Origin: Halopseudomonas pelagia CL-AP6 | GTDB lineage: Bacteria > Pseudomonadota > Gammaproteobacteria > Pseudomonadales > Pseudomonadaceae | NCBI RefSeq assembly: GCF_000410875.1 | Contig: NZ_AROI01000021.1 | Location: 49,319-113,318, forward strand | Length of the DNA stretch: 64,000 bases | Direction: 5' to 3' | Part shown: in pieces, positions 1 to 8,654 of the stretch | Position numbering within the stretch: the stretch's first letter is position 1 | How the letters are laid out: each line of letters opens with the position of its first letter | The notes under the pieces: generated by a model | Database searches by the model: none | Seen by the model: only the letters and a program-made list of their open reading frames with translations | Told to the model about the DNA's origin: nothing | Position numbers and translations under genes: made by a program

Positions 1-46
1 CCGGTTCTCACCGAGGGTTAAAACAATTACGGGCATCAAGGCGCTT

Positions 47-1063
47 TCAGTCGAATAGGCTGACCTTGGTCCAATCCTCTTTGATTTGCTTTAGTAATTG
101 GCGTAGCGCGGGGCTGGTGTATTTGGCTGCGGGGTCTTCCCAGCGTAAACGAACGCTGCGGTGTAGCTGCGATTCCGGCGCCCGTATGCTGGAGCGGCGC
201 ATGATGCGATAGAAACCCTTGTACTCGTTGTGCTTGCTGCCCAAGTGATTTGGCTGCAACTCGGTCTGCAGGTGCGGCTCCAGTTGCAAGCCCGCGGTCT
301 GTGCTTCACGGCATATCCACAGTCCTGCGTAGTCACCCAAAGAGTGGTCTGAATAGCCGCCGCCGATATCGGTATGTACGCCGGCAAACCACACCTGTTT
401 TAAATCAATCCCCGGTTTGAGCGTCCAGAGTGCAGGTTCGAAGTCCTCGCGGTTCTCGTCGATAGCCACCGCATGCCGCGCGTGGCGAATGATGCTGCTT
501 GGCTCAGTGTCATGAAATAAATGCCGAGCGGTGCCGAGGGTGCCCAGAAAAGGTGCGGGTATACCCAGCGCACCAACGGTATCGAATACGCCGATGAACT
601 CGATGTGGGTCACATCGGCGACTGCATAGTCTTTTCTGAATGCGCGTGCTTTGGCTTCACTGGGGGAGGAGGTTGGCCCGCGCTGGCGATACAGTTCGTA
701 AGCTGCGGCGATTTTCTCAGCATGTGCGCGTTTGAGAATGCCGCAGTTGCGGATCAGGCCGCCTAGCGAACGCACGGTGTAGGCACCACGACTGAAGCCA
801 AACAGGAATAACTGATCACCGCTATCGTAGTTGTGCACAATAAAGCGATAGCAATCCATGATGTTTTTGTCGATGCCCTTGCCGGTCACACCCCCCGTAA
901 GCCGGTCACCCTCAGACCCTACCCCCCAGTCGTAGAACACTACCTGTCTATTGCCTTGTGAGTCAGTGGGTGCAATTGCCTGGGCGATGCGCAGAACATG
1001 GGTAGGGGTGTCACTTTCCGGTGACTGCCAGGTGCCGTCGGCACAGATCACGATCCGTTTCAT
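47..1063 (-). CDS. DUF2235 alpha/beta-hydrolase (Tle1-like lipase fold)
   Basis: Predicted serine hydrolase of the DUF2235 family, which includes the type VI secretion phospholipase Tle1 but also many stand-alone cytoplasmic proteins. The start is taken at the Met reading MKRIV because GGAG lies seven bases upstream; a Met four codons earlier is possible. This gives 338 residues. The nucleophile elbow GFSRGAY puts Ser91 in a GxSxG context; FDTVGALG (Asp161) and AGVHTDIGGGY (His230) are the usual family positions for the rest of the triad. There is no signal peptide, no membrane segment and no type VI secretion gene (VgrG, Hcp, PAAR, immunity protein) nearby, so an antibacterial effector role is not supported here. 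Substrate unknown. The fold call is strong. Confidence 0.85.
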   Translation of the reverse strand: MKRIVICADGTWQSPESDTPTHVLRIAQAIAPTDSQGNRQVVFYDWGVGSEGDRLTGGVTGKGIDKNIMDCYRFIVHNYDSGDQLFLFGFSRGAYTVRSLGGLIRNCGILKRAHAEKIAAAYELYRQRGPTSSPSEAKARAFRKDYAVADVTHIEFIGVFDTVGALGIPAPFLGTLGTARHLFHDTEPSSIIRHARHAVAIDENREDFEPALWTLKPGIDLKQVWFAGVHTDIGGGYSDHSLGDYAGLWICREAQTAGLQLEPHLQTELQPNHLGSKHNEYKGFYRIMRRSSIRAPESQLHRSVRLRWEDPAAKYTSPALRQLLKQIKEDWTKVSLFD

Positions 1064-1250
1064 CGCATTCTCCATAGCTAATACTGGAGCACAACTGCGG
1101 CGGTAGCCTGCACTCGTATTATGAGTGGACCGTAAGGCAGGCCTTGAAGGGCAAAACCGGTCCTCGGTTGGTTCAGCGGCTACTGGATTCAGAGCCCGCT
1201 GTGTAAGGTATAGCGCAACCGCCGGGAAGTGGCAGGTTACGCCAGGATAT

Positions 1251-2894
1251 TTACTTTCGCGCGGTCTTGAACTGGCTTACCAGGCTATCCAGTTGTTGGG
1301 CTGCGAGTTTGAGTTTTTCGGTGTTGTCCGCCGTATCTTTGAGCTCGAACATAACCTTGTCACCCAACGCGCTGAGCTGATTCAGGCTGCTGGCGATCTC
1401 GTTCGAGGTTTGGGACTGCTGCTCTGCGGCAGCAGCGACCTGGTGGGTCATGTCGGTAATGGTCGAGACAGACGTGGCGATTGCCGCCAGTGCACTACGC
1501 GATACCTCTACCTGGGTCTGCATTTCTTCGGACTGACGATGGCTGTCATCCATCGAGCTCACCGCTTTACTAGTGCCGGCCTGCAGGCCGCTGATCATGA
1601 CTTGAATTTCGTCTGTGGATTTTTGCGTGCGGCTTGCCAGGGTGCGGACCTCGTCAGCTACTACCGCGAAGCCGCGGCCCTGTTCACCTGCACGGGCGGC
1701 TTCAATCGCGGCGTTCAGGGCCAGCAGATTGGTCTGATCTGCCACTCCGCGAATGACGCTCAATACCGAACCGATGGTCTTTGAGTTTTCACTCAGCTCG
1801 CTGACCGCCTCGCCAGCCTGGGCTATCTCTTTGGCCAATACCGTCATCATGTTCGAGGTTTGGTCGGCGGTGGTGTGTCCGCGGGTGGTCTGTTCACTGG
1901 CATCCTTTGCCGCTTCAGCAGAGTCCGACATGCGCCGGGCAATTTCTTGCACTGTCGCGCTCATTTCTTCTACGGCAGAGGCGATAGTGTCCAGCTCGCT
2001 CTTCTGTTGATTGTAGGAACTCTCGGCTTTGGCCATCGCGTCGCCAACATCGCCAGCGATACTGTGGTTGCGGGCGACGACTTCGCGCAGTTGGTCAATC
2101 ACGCCCGCCAGCTTGTCGGTGAAGGCGTTAAAGCCCCGGGCCAGGCCAGCAACTTCGTCGTTACCGCTGGCATCAAGGCGCTGAGTCAGATCTCCTTCGC
2201 CGGAAGATATATCATTCATCGCCCTGACCGCATGGGCCAGTGGCCGGTTGATGCTGGCTGCGATCAGTTGGTTGAAGCCGAGCAGTACCAGCAAACCAAT
2301 CAGTGCCAGGATCAGCTTGGAAGTCATTTCCTGCCAGAAGACGACGTCCACATCATCCAGATAGATGCCCGAGCCCAGAACCCAGCCCCAAGGCTCAAAC
2401 AGGCTGACGTAGGAGATTTTCGCTACCGGGTCCGTCACGCCAGGCTTTGGCCATTGGTAATCCACATAGCCCGCGGCGTCGGCCCTTACCCGGGTGTTCA
2501 TGTCGCGAAATAGAAACTTGCCGTTGGGATCCTGTACCTCGGCAACGCTATTGCCCACCAACGCCTTGCTGAACGGGTGCATGATCATCCGCAAATCCAG
2601 CGAATGGACCCAGAAATAGTCTTCTGCGCCGTAGCGTACTTGTTCGAGCGCAGCCATCGCTGCTGCCTGTGCCTGTGCCTCGGTCATTTCGCCGCGTTGT
2701 TGCAGGCCGTGGAAGTAGGTCAGGGTGCCCATGCCGGCTTCGACAATGTGCTGGGTTTTCAGTGCTCGGCCATCAAGCAGGCTTTTGCGAAAATCCAGCG
2801 CGAATCCGAGCACCAGCCCGAACACAATCAGCAGGGTCAGGCAGGTGACAGCGATCAATCGTTGAGAGATCGAGAAACGGCGTAATAACGTCAT
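1251..2894 (-). CDS. Methyl-accepting chemotaxis protein with periplasmic Cache domain
   Basis: Transmembrane chemoreceptor of 547 residues. A first membrane segment at about residues 12-33 is followed by a periplasmic single-Cache ligand-binding domain (about 35-190, with the DYFWVHSLD and [15 protein letters not shown] strands typical of sCache), a second membrane segment (about 190-212), a HAMP linker (about 212-266) and the cytoplasmic coiled-coil signalling domain. The invariant hairpin tip ([20 protein letters not shown]) lies at about 383-420, so it should couple to CheA/CheW. The start has AGGGAAG eight bases upstream. sCache_2 receptors often bind small organic acids, but the ligand cannot be read from sequence. 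It heads a minus-strand sensory block with a kinase and a soluble receptor upstream. Confidence 0.93.
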   Translation of the reverse strand: MTLLRRFSISQRLIAVTCLTLLIVFGLVLGFALDFRKSLLDGRALKTQHIVEAGMGTLTYFHGLQQRGEMTEAQAQAAAMAALEQVRYGAEDYFWVHSLDLRMIMHPFSKALVGNSVAEVQDPNGKFLFRDMNTRVRADAAGYVDYQWPKPGVTDPVAKISYVSLFEPWGWVLGSGIYLDDVDVVFWQEMTSKLILALIGLLVLLGFNQLIAASINRPLAHAVRAMNDISSGEGDLTQRLDASGNDEVAGLARGFNAFTDKLAGVIDQLREVVARNHSIAGDVGDAMAKAESSYNQQKSELDTIASAVEEMSATVQEIARRMSDSAEAAKDASEQTTRGHTTADQTSNMMTVLAKEIAQAGEAVSELSENSKTIGSVLSVIRGVADQTNLLALNAAIEAARAGEQGRGFAVVADEVRTLASRTQKSTDEIQVMISGLQAGTSKAVSSMDDSHRQSEEMQTQVEVSRSALAAIATSVSTITDMTHQVAAAAEQQSQTSNEIASSLNQLSALGDKVMFELKDTADNTEKLKLAAQQLDSLVSQFKTARK

Positions 2895-2979
2895 ATGGGC
2901 TTCCCTGATTATTGTTGTAAGGGCTGAATTAAAGAATGGCAGTGAAAGTGGCCAGACTCACAGGTCGAACGATGCAAGA

Positions 2980-4128
2980 TCATTGCTCTTCCAGAAAAGC
3001 GACGTTCGCCTTGGGCAGCACCACTGTGAAAGTGGTTCCAGCACTCTGCGTGGACTCAACGTGGACACTGCCGTTATGGGCCATGACCAGATCTTTGACT
3101 ATATAAAGACCCAGGCCTAGGTTTTTGTTTGGGTTGCCTTTCTCAAGATGTTTGCGCTTGGAGAGCTCAAAGATATTCTGTTGCCGCGATTCGGGTATCG
3201 GGTCGCCCTCGCTCTTGACGGTCAGTATTACCTTGTCATCAAGGCCTTCACAGCTCACTACTATTTCGCCTTCCGGAGCACCATGCTGCAAGGCATTGCT
3301 GATCAGGTTTTGGCAGATTTGCCCGACGCGGCTGGCGTCCCAGTTTCCCACGCAATTCCCGGTATCCAGTTGCCTGAAACTGTGATCATGGTGTGAAGAC
3401 CGAAACTCGTCTATCAACTGGCGGGCAATCTCGGCCAGGTCGGTCGGACCAAGATGGATAGTTAACCCTTCGCCAATCCGGCTTTCGGTGAAGTCCATTA
3501 AATTGTCAAGCATTTGCTTCATCCGCTGTACGCTGGCAATCATGGTGGAGCCCAACTGGTTCAGGCTGTTGTCGGCATCCTCCATGTGCTTCAGTTTTGC
3601 TGCGCCAAAGCTGAGCACCTGCAGGGGCGAGCGAAGATCATGCCCGAGCATTCCGACAAAAATATCGGAGTTCTCGATCACCGCTTCCGAGTAGCGGGCA
3701 ACCGATTCTGCGAGGGCTTGATCTATGGCTTCATTGAAACGAATCAGATCCTCTAGTTCATTGGCATCTTCTTGCCGGTGCGCTGCTTCGCCTTTGAACC
3801 ACAGGCGCAGGACACTGGCACGTAACGCCCTGTATTCAGCCACTAGAAGACTGATAGAAAAACCAGCGCCCAAGCGCTCATCGGCATGCACTTCGGCAGC
3901 GGTGTCCGAGTGGGAGTCGGGGCTATTGCCCTGCGACTTGGATTCTCGTTCCAATTCGGTCTGGGCGGTTTTCATGTCGCGGACAATGTTATTCAACATC
4001 TCCTTCGCATGGTCGCGAAGGTCGATGACCTTCAAATCTCCGCCGGAAGGTTGGTTAGCGCGGGCAAAGTCTTCCCATTCCTTGAGAATGGCTTCCATAT
4101 TAGCGGAAATGAATTTATCTAATCTCAT
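2980..4128 (-). CDS. Soluble sensor histidine kinase with RsbRD-like N-terminal domain
   Basis: Cytoplasmic histidine kinase of 382 residues without membrane segments. Residues about 1-145 form an all-helical domain resembling the RsbRD N-terminal sensory domain; the H box (GMLGHDLRSPL) places the phospho-accepting His at 163; the ATPase domain follows with an N box (NLISNALQHG) and a G box (NLGLGLYIVKDLV). No response regulator gene adjoins it, so it is an orphan kinase. It sits between a membrane chemoreceptor and a soluble PAS chemoreceptor, all on the same strand but with gaps of 85 and 228 bases, so separate promoters are likely. Its partner and signal are unknown; RsbRD-type domains occur in general-stress signalling, and that link is an inference. 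Confidence 0.85.
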   Translation of the reverse strand: MRLDKFISANMEAILKEWEDFARANQPSGGDLKVIDLRDHAKEMLNNIVRDMKTAQTELERESKSQGNSPDSHSDTAAEVHADERLGAGFSISLLVAEYRALRASVLRLWFKGEAAHRQEDANELEDLIRFNEAIDQALAESVARYSEAVIENSDIFVGMLGHDLRSPLQVLSFGAAKLKHMEDADNSLNQLGSTMIASVQRMKQMLDNLMDFTESRIGEGLTIHLGPTDLAEIARQLIDEFRSSHHDHSFRQLDTGNCVGNWDASRVGQICQNLISNALQHGAPEGEIVVSCEGLDDKVILTVKSEGDPIPESRQQNIFELSKRKHLEKGNPNKNLGLGLYIVKDLVMAHNGSVHVESTQSAGTTFTVVLPKANVAFLEEQ

Positions 4129-4356
4129 GGCTTGCTGCTCTAGCGAGGCCTGAACTCTCGGAAAGTTTCAGACCTCAATGTGAATACCTGTTGCGCCAAG
4201 ACAGGGAGGGCTCGGTCAGTTGCTGTGCTGACAGGAGTATTTCGGACTATACGGAGGCTGGCCACCCAGTACCAGCTGCAGAAGAACGCTAATGTGTGGG
4301 TTAACGCCGTTTGTTGGCCAAGTCTGTCAACGAGCACGGTTTGCCTCATGCGTTCG

Positions 4357-5670
4357 CTACTTCAATTCTTTGGCAAAGCGTCCAACGGCGTTGACCACCT
4401 GCCTGGCACCCTGTTGAATCTCTACGATAACCGTGCCGGCCTGGCCCGCCAGCGCCAGGCCCTGAGCTGCTTGCTCGCGGCTACGGGCCATGTCGTGCAC
4501 CGCCTCGTCGGCCAGGGACTGATTTTTTTCCACCACCTGGATAATCTCTTCAGTGGCCTTGCTAGTGCGGCCTGCCAACTGCCGAACTTCATCAGCCACG
4601 ACCGCAAACCCTCGCCCCTGTTCGCCTGCACGGGCAGCCTCGATAGCCGCGTTGAGAGCCAAAAGGTTGGTCTGCGCCGCGATGCCGCTGATGGTCTGGA
4701 CGATCGAGCTGATCAGCAGGGACTGCTTGCCCAGTGCTTCTATGCCTTGGGTCGCGGACTCCACCTCGCGCGCTACGTGCTCCATGGTCTTGACGGTATC
4801 CTGCACGACCGAAGCGCCTCTTTCCGCACTCACATCCGTTTGCAGAGAAATCTCGTAAGCCATGCTCGCAGCCTCCCTGACCTCGGCCTCACGTTCAACC
4901 TGATCGCTGACCACGCTGGCAAATTTGACGACCTTATAGAGTTTGCCCTCGGAGTCATACACGGGATTATAACTGGCCTCTAGCCAGACACTTCGGCCCA
5001 TGCTGTCGACCCGTTGAAAGCGGTTGGATACGTATTCGCCACGATTCAGGGTCTGCCAGAACTGCTTATACTCCGGCGAGGCCGTTGTTTCGGGAGTACA
5101 GAAAAGACTGTGATGTTTGCCGATAATTTGCTCGGTCGAGTAACCCATGGCTTGCAGGAATTGCTTGTTGGCGGTGATCACGTTGCCGTTCAGATCGAAC
5201 TGGATCACTGCGGTGGAGCGTGCCAGCGCATCAATGAACTCTTGGTTTTCCTTGGAAACTTGAATGGTTTTGGTCACATCGCGGGCAAAGCCCTTAATGC
5301 TCAGCAACTCACCACGTTGATTTTTCAGCGGGTACCAGTTCACCCGCAGCCAGGCAAGGTTGCCGTTGCTGTGTAGGTAGCGATAGTCGTCTGAAATCGG
5401 TTGCAGTTTAGCCACTGCAGCCCTGAAATTATGAAAGCACGGCAGTTTGCCTACGTAGCCAGGTACGATCTCTGCCATGGGGCGGCCGTGCAACTGCTCT
5501 GGCGTGTAGCCCAGTGTTTGCGCAAATTTCTGATTAACGGCGGTTATTTTAAAGTCGTTATTCAGCTCAATATACAACGCGTCGGATGCCATCAGATCCG
5601 CTAACTGACGCAACCAGTGCAGCTCCTGCTCTTGTTCTTGGAGCTTGTGCTTCAATTGCTGGTTAAACAT
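4357..5670 (-). CDS. bdlA: Soluble PAS-PAS chemoreceptor, BdlA-like
   Basis: Cytoplasmic methyl-accepting protein of 437 residues with the architecture of Pseudomonas BdlA, the biofilm-dispersion receptor (about 417 residues): two PAS domains (about 28-130 and 148-255, each ending in a PAC-type strand), no transmembrane segment, then a short MCP signalling domain (about 258-437) with the conserved hairpin [23 protein letters not shown] domains of this class can bind heme or flavin and sense redox or oxygen; the cofactor cannot be determined here. A short BdlA-type coiled coil begins the protein ([18 protein letters not shown]). It is upstream of the RsbRD-type kinase on the same strand. The symbol is by architecture; a general Aer-like soluble energy-taxis receptor is the alternative. 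Confidence 0.75.
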   Translation of the reverse strand: MFNQQLKHKLQEQEQELHWLRQLADLMASDALYIELNNDFKITAVNQKFAQTLGYTPEQLHGRPMAEIVPGYVGKLPCFHNFRAAVAKLQPISDDYRYLHSNGNLAWLRVNWYPLKNQRGELLSIKGFARDVTKTIQVSKENQEFIDALARSTAVIQFDLNGNVITANKQFLQAMGYSTEQIIGKHHSLFCTPETTASPEYKQFWQTLNRGEYVSNRFQRVDSMGRSVWLEASYNPVYDSEGKLYKVVKFASVVSDQVEREAEVREAASMAYEISLQTDVSAERGASVVQDTVKTMEHVAREVESATQGIEALGKQSLLISSIVQTISGIAAQTNLLALNAAIEAARAGEQGRGFAVVADEVRQLAGRTSKATEEIIQVVEKNQSLADEAVHDMARSREQAAQGLALAGQAGTVIVEIQQGARQVVNAVGRFAKELK

Positions 5671-5787
5671 GGCAATGTCCGTGGCGTTGTTGATATCTTA
5701 TTATCGGCAACCGAACGCAATTCTTTACCCAGACAGCCAAAGCTTATTGGTCAAGCTGATACCGCATCGATAGTAGGCCATAACTCC

Positions 5788-5865
5788 TATATGGATATTC
5801 CAGTGGATCAAGCTCAAGTTCAAGGCAATCTGGTCAAGGCCCCTGCCAGGCCATCTCACCCAGCT
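5788..5865 (+). pseudogene. 3' remnant of a DJ-1/PfpI-family gene
   Basis: A 78-base stretch reads [16 protein letters not shown] in frame and matches the C-terminal part of the intact PfpI-family gene at 60971-61048. By direct alignment 65 of 78 bases agree, and 23 of 26 residues; ten of the thirteen differences are silent. So the fragment descends from a functional, already diverged paralogue rather than from a recent copy of the one in this window. No start, nucleophile region or ribosome site precedes it, and the reading frame runs on into unrelated sequence. Its 3' part overlaps the antisense hemerythrin remnant. The surrounding gap (5671-6152) holds these two remnants and a 16-base tandem repeat and otherwise nothing recognisable. 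Confidence 0.8.
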
Positions 5866-5968
5866 CGTCGAGCTGGTTTTTACTCAACAGCTTTGCCGCT
5901 TCCTTGAACATCTCCTCTTCCTCGATATGGTGCTCAAGCAGCTCCTTGAGTAGTTCTATAGCGTTCAT
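5834..5968 (-). pseudogene. Internally deleted hemerythrin (HHE) gene remnant
   Basis: A 44-codon minus-strand frame begins MNAIELLK, the typical start of bacterial hemerythrin-like HHE proteins, and passes directly into a C-terminal HHE signature: LLEHHIEEEEMFKEAAKLL followed by SKNQLDELGEMA. In full-length relatives (about 150-190 residues) some 100 residues carrying most of the iron-binding His and Glu ligands lie between these two parts, so this looks like an in-frame internal deletion. A purine-rich GGGGAAG lies upstream of the start. The last few codons overlap the pfpI remnant on the other strand, so the true junction lies near 5850-5865. A translated 44-residue product cannot be excluded but could not build a four-helix di-iron bundle. 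Confidence 0.65.
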
Positions 5969-6093
5969 CATGTCTTCCCCGTCGGGTGCTAATCAGGGTT
6001 ACTGCAGGAGACGCCTCTCGTTTGCTGACAACATACGGATTCAGTCGGTTAAACCTTGGTTGTACGCCATGCATGGCTAGTACGAGGTAACTT

Positions 6094-6125
6094 TTTGCCT
6101 GGCGGACAATTTGCCTGGCGGACAG
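6094..6125. repeat. Tandem duplication of a 16-base unit
   Basis: The unit TTTGCCTGGCGGACA plus A or G occurs twice head to tail, with only the last base differing. It lies downstream of the octaheme cytochrome gene on that gene's non-coding side. Probably a small replication-slippage duplication; no function is implied. Confidence 0.8.
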
Positions 6126-6152
6126 TGCCGCGATCATGGGGTCTGCCTCAGC

Positions 6153-8438
6153 TCACATGCGCACTATTGCCGGATCGTCGGGATTCTGTTCCCGCAGTTG
6201 CTCCATCAATAACACGGCTTCCGCTGCCGTGGCCCCCAGATAGCTGACTAATGCCAAGCGCAATTGCCGGTTGGCAGGATCGGCGGCCAGCTGCTTCCTG
6301 AGTAACTGCCGTGCCTGCTCTGGCTTGCCGCTGTCGTGTAGGGCGATGGCCAGTACGTAAGTGTAGTCGGGGTTATCGGGTGCCAGTTGTTGCGCTTGGG
6401 TGAAAGCGGGGAGGGCATCTGCCAGATTGCCTTGACGCACCAGGGCCAGGCCGAGTGCATAGTGTAGGCTAGGTTCCTGCGGGTGGGCTTTAACTGCCTT
6501 GTGCAGCAGGGTTAAACCCACCTTTGGCAGGCGCAAGTATTGCTCCTGCCATTGCGCCTGCATGACCACGGCGGGGAAGAAGGCGGCGTCGCGTACCAGG
6601 GCTTCGCGCAATGCCCCTTCGACCTGATCTTCACGGCCGCTGAGTTGATAGAGCATGGCCAGGTTGAAATGCGCGTCGGCGCGTTCCAGTAAGTTGTTTT
6701 GCACCTGTTCGTATTCGGCTTGTAATACCGGCCAGGCAGTTAGGCCAGCACGCAGTGGCGGGGGCAGTTGCGCTAGTTGCCAGGCAACGGCCAGGCGCAC
6801 AGCGCGAATAGGGTCGCCGGCCAGGGGCGCTAGCAGTTCCATGAGTTGGGCTTCACTGGCCAGGGCAGGCAGGCTGTTAACGGCGGCGACCCGCACGCTG
6901 GGATCAGGGTATTGAGCTGCGTTGGCCAAATGCTGCAGTGCGGTGAGGGACGGGTAGCGGGGTAGTTCGCTGACCAGCGTAGCGACCCTGATGGCCGGTT
7001 GATCATCACGGGTCAGTTGCCTCAATAGGCCGGCCACCGCGCCGGGCTTGCCGTCGCGCGCAGCGGCCAGATCCTGGGCATAACCGCCGTCCCGGGGCTC
7101 CGCGTCGGGGTATTGCGCCAGAAACTGGGCGACTATTTGTTCAGCCGCGACTTGCTGATGGCAACCCAGGCACGCGTCGGTATGACCTAGCTCCAGCGCT
7201 TGCGGCGGGTTAGGGGAGGTGAAGCTGTGGTCATGCCGCAGGTCATTGGTCATATACAGCTTGCCGGGCATATGGCAGTTGATGCACCGCGCGCCAGGCG
7301 AGCCATTCGGGTGATTATGATGGGTTGGCGAGTCATAATTTTTGCTTTGCAGGCCGCTGCCCTGAATCGCCAGGCGAATGGGCTGGGCGTTGCCGTTGTG
7401 GCACTGGGTGCACACGCCATTCCCCGTTGCGCGCAATTCACCGCTGTGCGAGTTGTGACAGTCGGAACAGATGACCCCGGCGATGTACATCTTGCTCTGC
7501 TTGAAGGACCCGTACTCGAAGACTTCTTCCTTGATCTTGCCGTCTACTTCATACAGGTCCGCGCTGAGAATGCTTGGCAGAAAATCGTCCATCAACGCAT
7601 TGCCGTGTTGGTAGCCGTCATCGAGCGGCGCGCGGCGACTGTGGCAGCGGGCACAGACTTGTACTTCCTCAGCGGGAGCGATAGCTAGGCTCGCAGCAAA
7701 GCCCATGGAGCCTTCTTGTTGCTTAGGCATGGGCGTAGCGCTGGCACTGTTCTTCTCAGCCCAGTCCAAGTGTTCCGCCGCAGGCCCATGACAGCTCTGA
7801 CAGCCCACGCCGAGCGCTTTCCAATGGCTGGCGAAGGTATCGCCAGCGGCATCGTAGTCGCGCTGGAAGTCACTGGTATGGCACTCAATGCACATAAAGT
7901 TGGCATTCTGCTGGTTGCCGGTCCAATGCAGGCGGTCCTGATGATCCACGCCCTGGCCTTCGTAGAGGTGAAACCATGCCTGTTGCTGGGTATCCCAGGC
8001 CATGCCGTGGGCTTGCAAGCGCCCACCAGGCAATTCCAGCAGATATTGCTGCAGCGGCTCCAGGCCGAAAGTGTAAGCCACCTTGAAGTCCGCAGGCTGG
8101 CCGTCGGCACCAGGCGTTCGCACTACAAAGGCGTCGTCCTGGCGCAGAAACTGGTGGCTCTCGGTGTCGCTGTCGACCTGCTGGCCGCTGAAATCCCCGA
8201 GTACGCTCTGCGCGGTGGCTGGCTGCATGGCCAACTGATGATGTGAGCCTTGCCAATCGGCAAAGGCTGCGCTGTGGCAGCTCTGGCACTGGGCCTCTTC
8301 TACCCAATGGAGCGGGACTATATCGGTTATTTGCGTGACTACCGGCTCAGGTGCTGGCCGCGACTGTATCACCCACAAGGCAGCACCCAATGAGCCGAGC
8401 AATAGTAAAACCAGCAGCCAGATCCAATGCCTGCTCAT
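6153..8438 (-). CDS. Membrane-anchored octaheme c-type cytochrome with HEAT and TPR tail
   Basis: Protein of 761 residues. An N-terminal membrane anchor (about residues 6-24) directs it to the periplasm. Eight CXXCH heme c motifs begin at residues 51, 183, 213, 262, 324, 343, 385 and 423, placing all hemes in the first 430 residues in the manner of the cytochrome c554/octaheme superfamily. Residues about 450-580 look like HEAT-type helical repeats and 600-761 contain several TPRs (for example PSLHYALGLALVRQGNLADA). Multiheme proteins of this build are predicted electron carriers or reductases; the TPR tail suggests a protein partner. No obvious partner oxidoreductase, quinol oxidase or maturation gene flanks it. 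The substrate is unknown; octaheme nitrite/hydroxylamine chemistry is possible but unproven. Confidence 0.85.
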   Translation of the reverse strand: MSRHWIWLLVLLLLGSLGAALWVIQSRPAPEPVVTQITDIVPLHWVEEAQCQSCHSAAFADWQGSHHQLAMQPATAQSVLGDFSGQQVDSDTESHQFLRQDDAFVVRTPGADGQPADFKVAYTFGLEPLQQYLLELPGGRLQAHGMAWDTQQQAWFHLYEGQGVDHQDRLHWTGNQQNANFMCIECHTSDFQRDYDAAGDTFASHWKALGVGCQSCHGPAAEHLDWAEKNSASATPMPKQQEGSMGFAASLAIAPAEEVQVCARCHSRRAPLDDGYQHGNALMDDFLPSILSADLYEVDGKIKEEVFEYGSFKQSKMYIAGVICSDCHNSHSGELRATGNGVCTQCHNGNAQPIRLAIQGSGLQSKNYDSPTHHNHPNGSPGARCINCHMPGKLYMTNDLRHDHSFTSPNPPQALELGHTDACLGCHQQVAAEQIVAQFLAQYPDAEPRDGGYAQDLAAARDGKPGAVAGLLRQLTRDDQPAIRVATLVSELPRYPSLTALQHLANAAQYPDPSVRVAAVNSLPALASEAQLMELLAPLAGDPIRAVRLAVAWQLAQLPPPLRAGLTAWPVLQAEYEQVQNNLLERADAHFNLAMLYQLSGREDQVEGALREALVRDAAFFPAVVMQAQWQEQYLRLPKVGLTLLHKAVKAHPQEPSLHYALGLALVRQGNLADALPAFTQAQQLAPDNPDYTYVLAIALHDSGKPEQARQLLRKQLAADPANRQLRLALVSYLGATAAEAVLLMEQLREQNPDDPAIVRM

Positions 8439-8571
8439 GAGTGCGATTTAATCCCTGTGCCCATTAACGCGCATTATTGTGAGGCGTTATTTTATGGCTG
8501 GAGTATCGGGCCATCAAGCAAAGCGCGCAAGCAAAGGCTGACGGGGCAAGAGAGCGTTAGTTGCGCAATTT

Positions 8572-8635
8572 TGTGGGAGCGCTGGCCTCGGTGCGAAGGT
8601 GGGTTTCTCTTCGCTGCGAGGCTGCGGCTCCCAAG
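8572..8635. repeat. REP pair (Pseudomonas-type, imperfect inverted pair)
   Basis: Two REP-like units face each other: TGGGAGC...GCGAAG on the left and, read on the other strand, TGGGAGCCGCAGCCTCGCAG continuing to CGAAG on the right. The outer arms TGGGAGC (8574-8580) and GCTCCCA (8627-8633) are perfect complements. It has the same layout as the element at 38083-38149. It fills the gap between the cytochrome start and the cyclase stop; both genes are on the minus strand, so it lies downstream of the cyclase gene and may protect or end its mRNA. Confidence 0.8.
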
Positions 8636-8654
8636 GTTTGGGGGGGGCTGGAGA

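Noticed and set aside
47..1063. DUF2235 hydrolase as a type VI secretion antibacterial effector with immunity gene
   Set aside because: No vgrG, hcp, PAAR or immunity-like gene nearby; the family has many unrelated cytoplasmic members.
1860..2513. Long + strand reading frame opposite the first chemoreceptor gene
   Set aside because: It lies wholly antisense to a strong MCP gene, has no ribosome site or recognisable domain, and has the composition of a shadow frame in GC-rich DNA.
8439..8654. Reading frames around the first REP pair
   Set aside because: They are low-complexity shadows across a repeat, without start signals.
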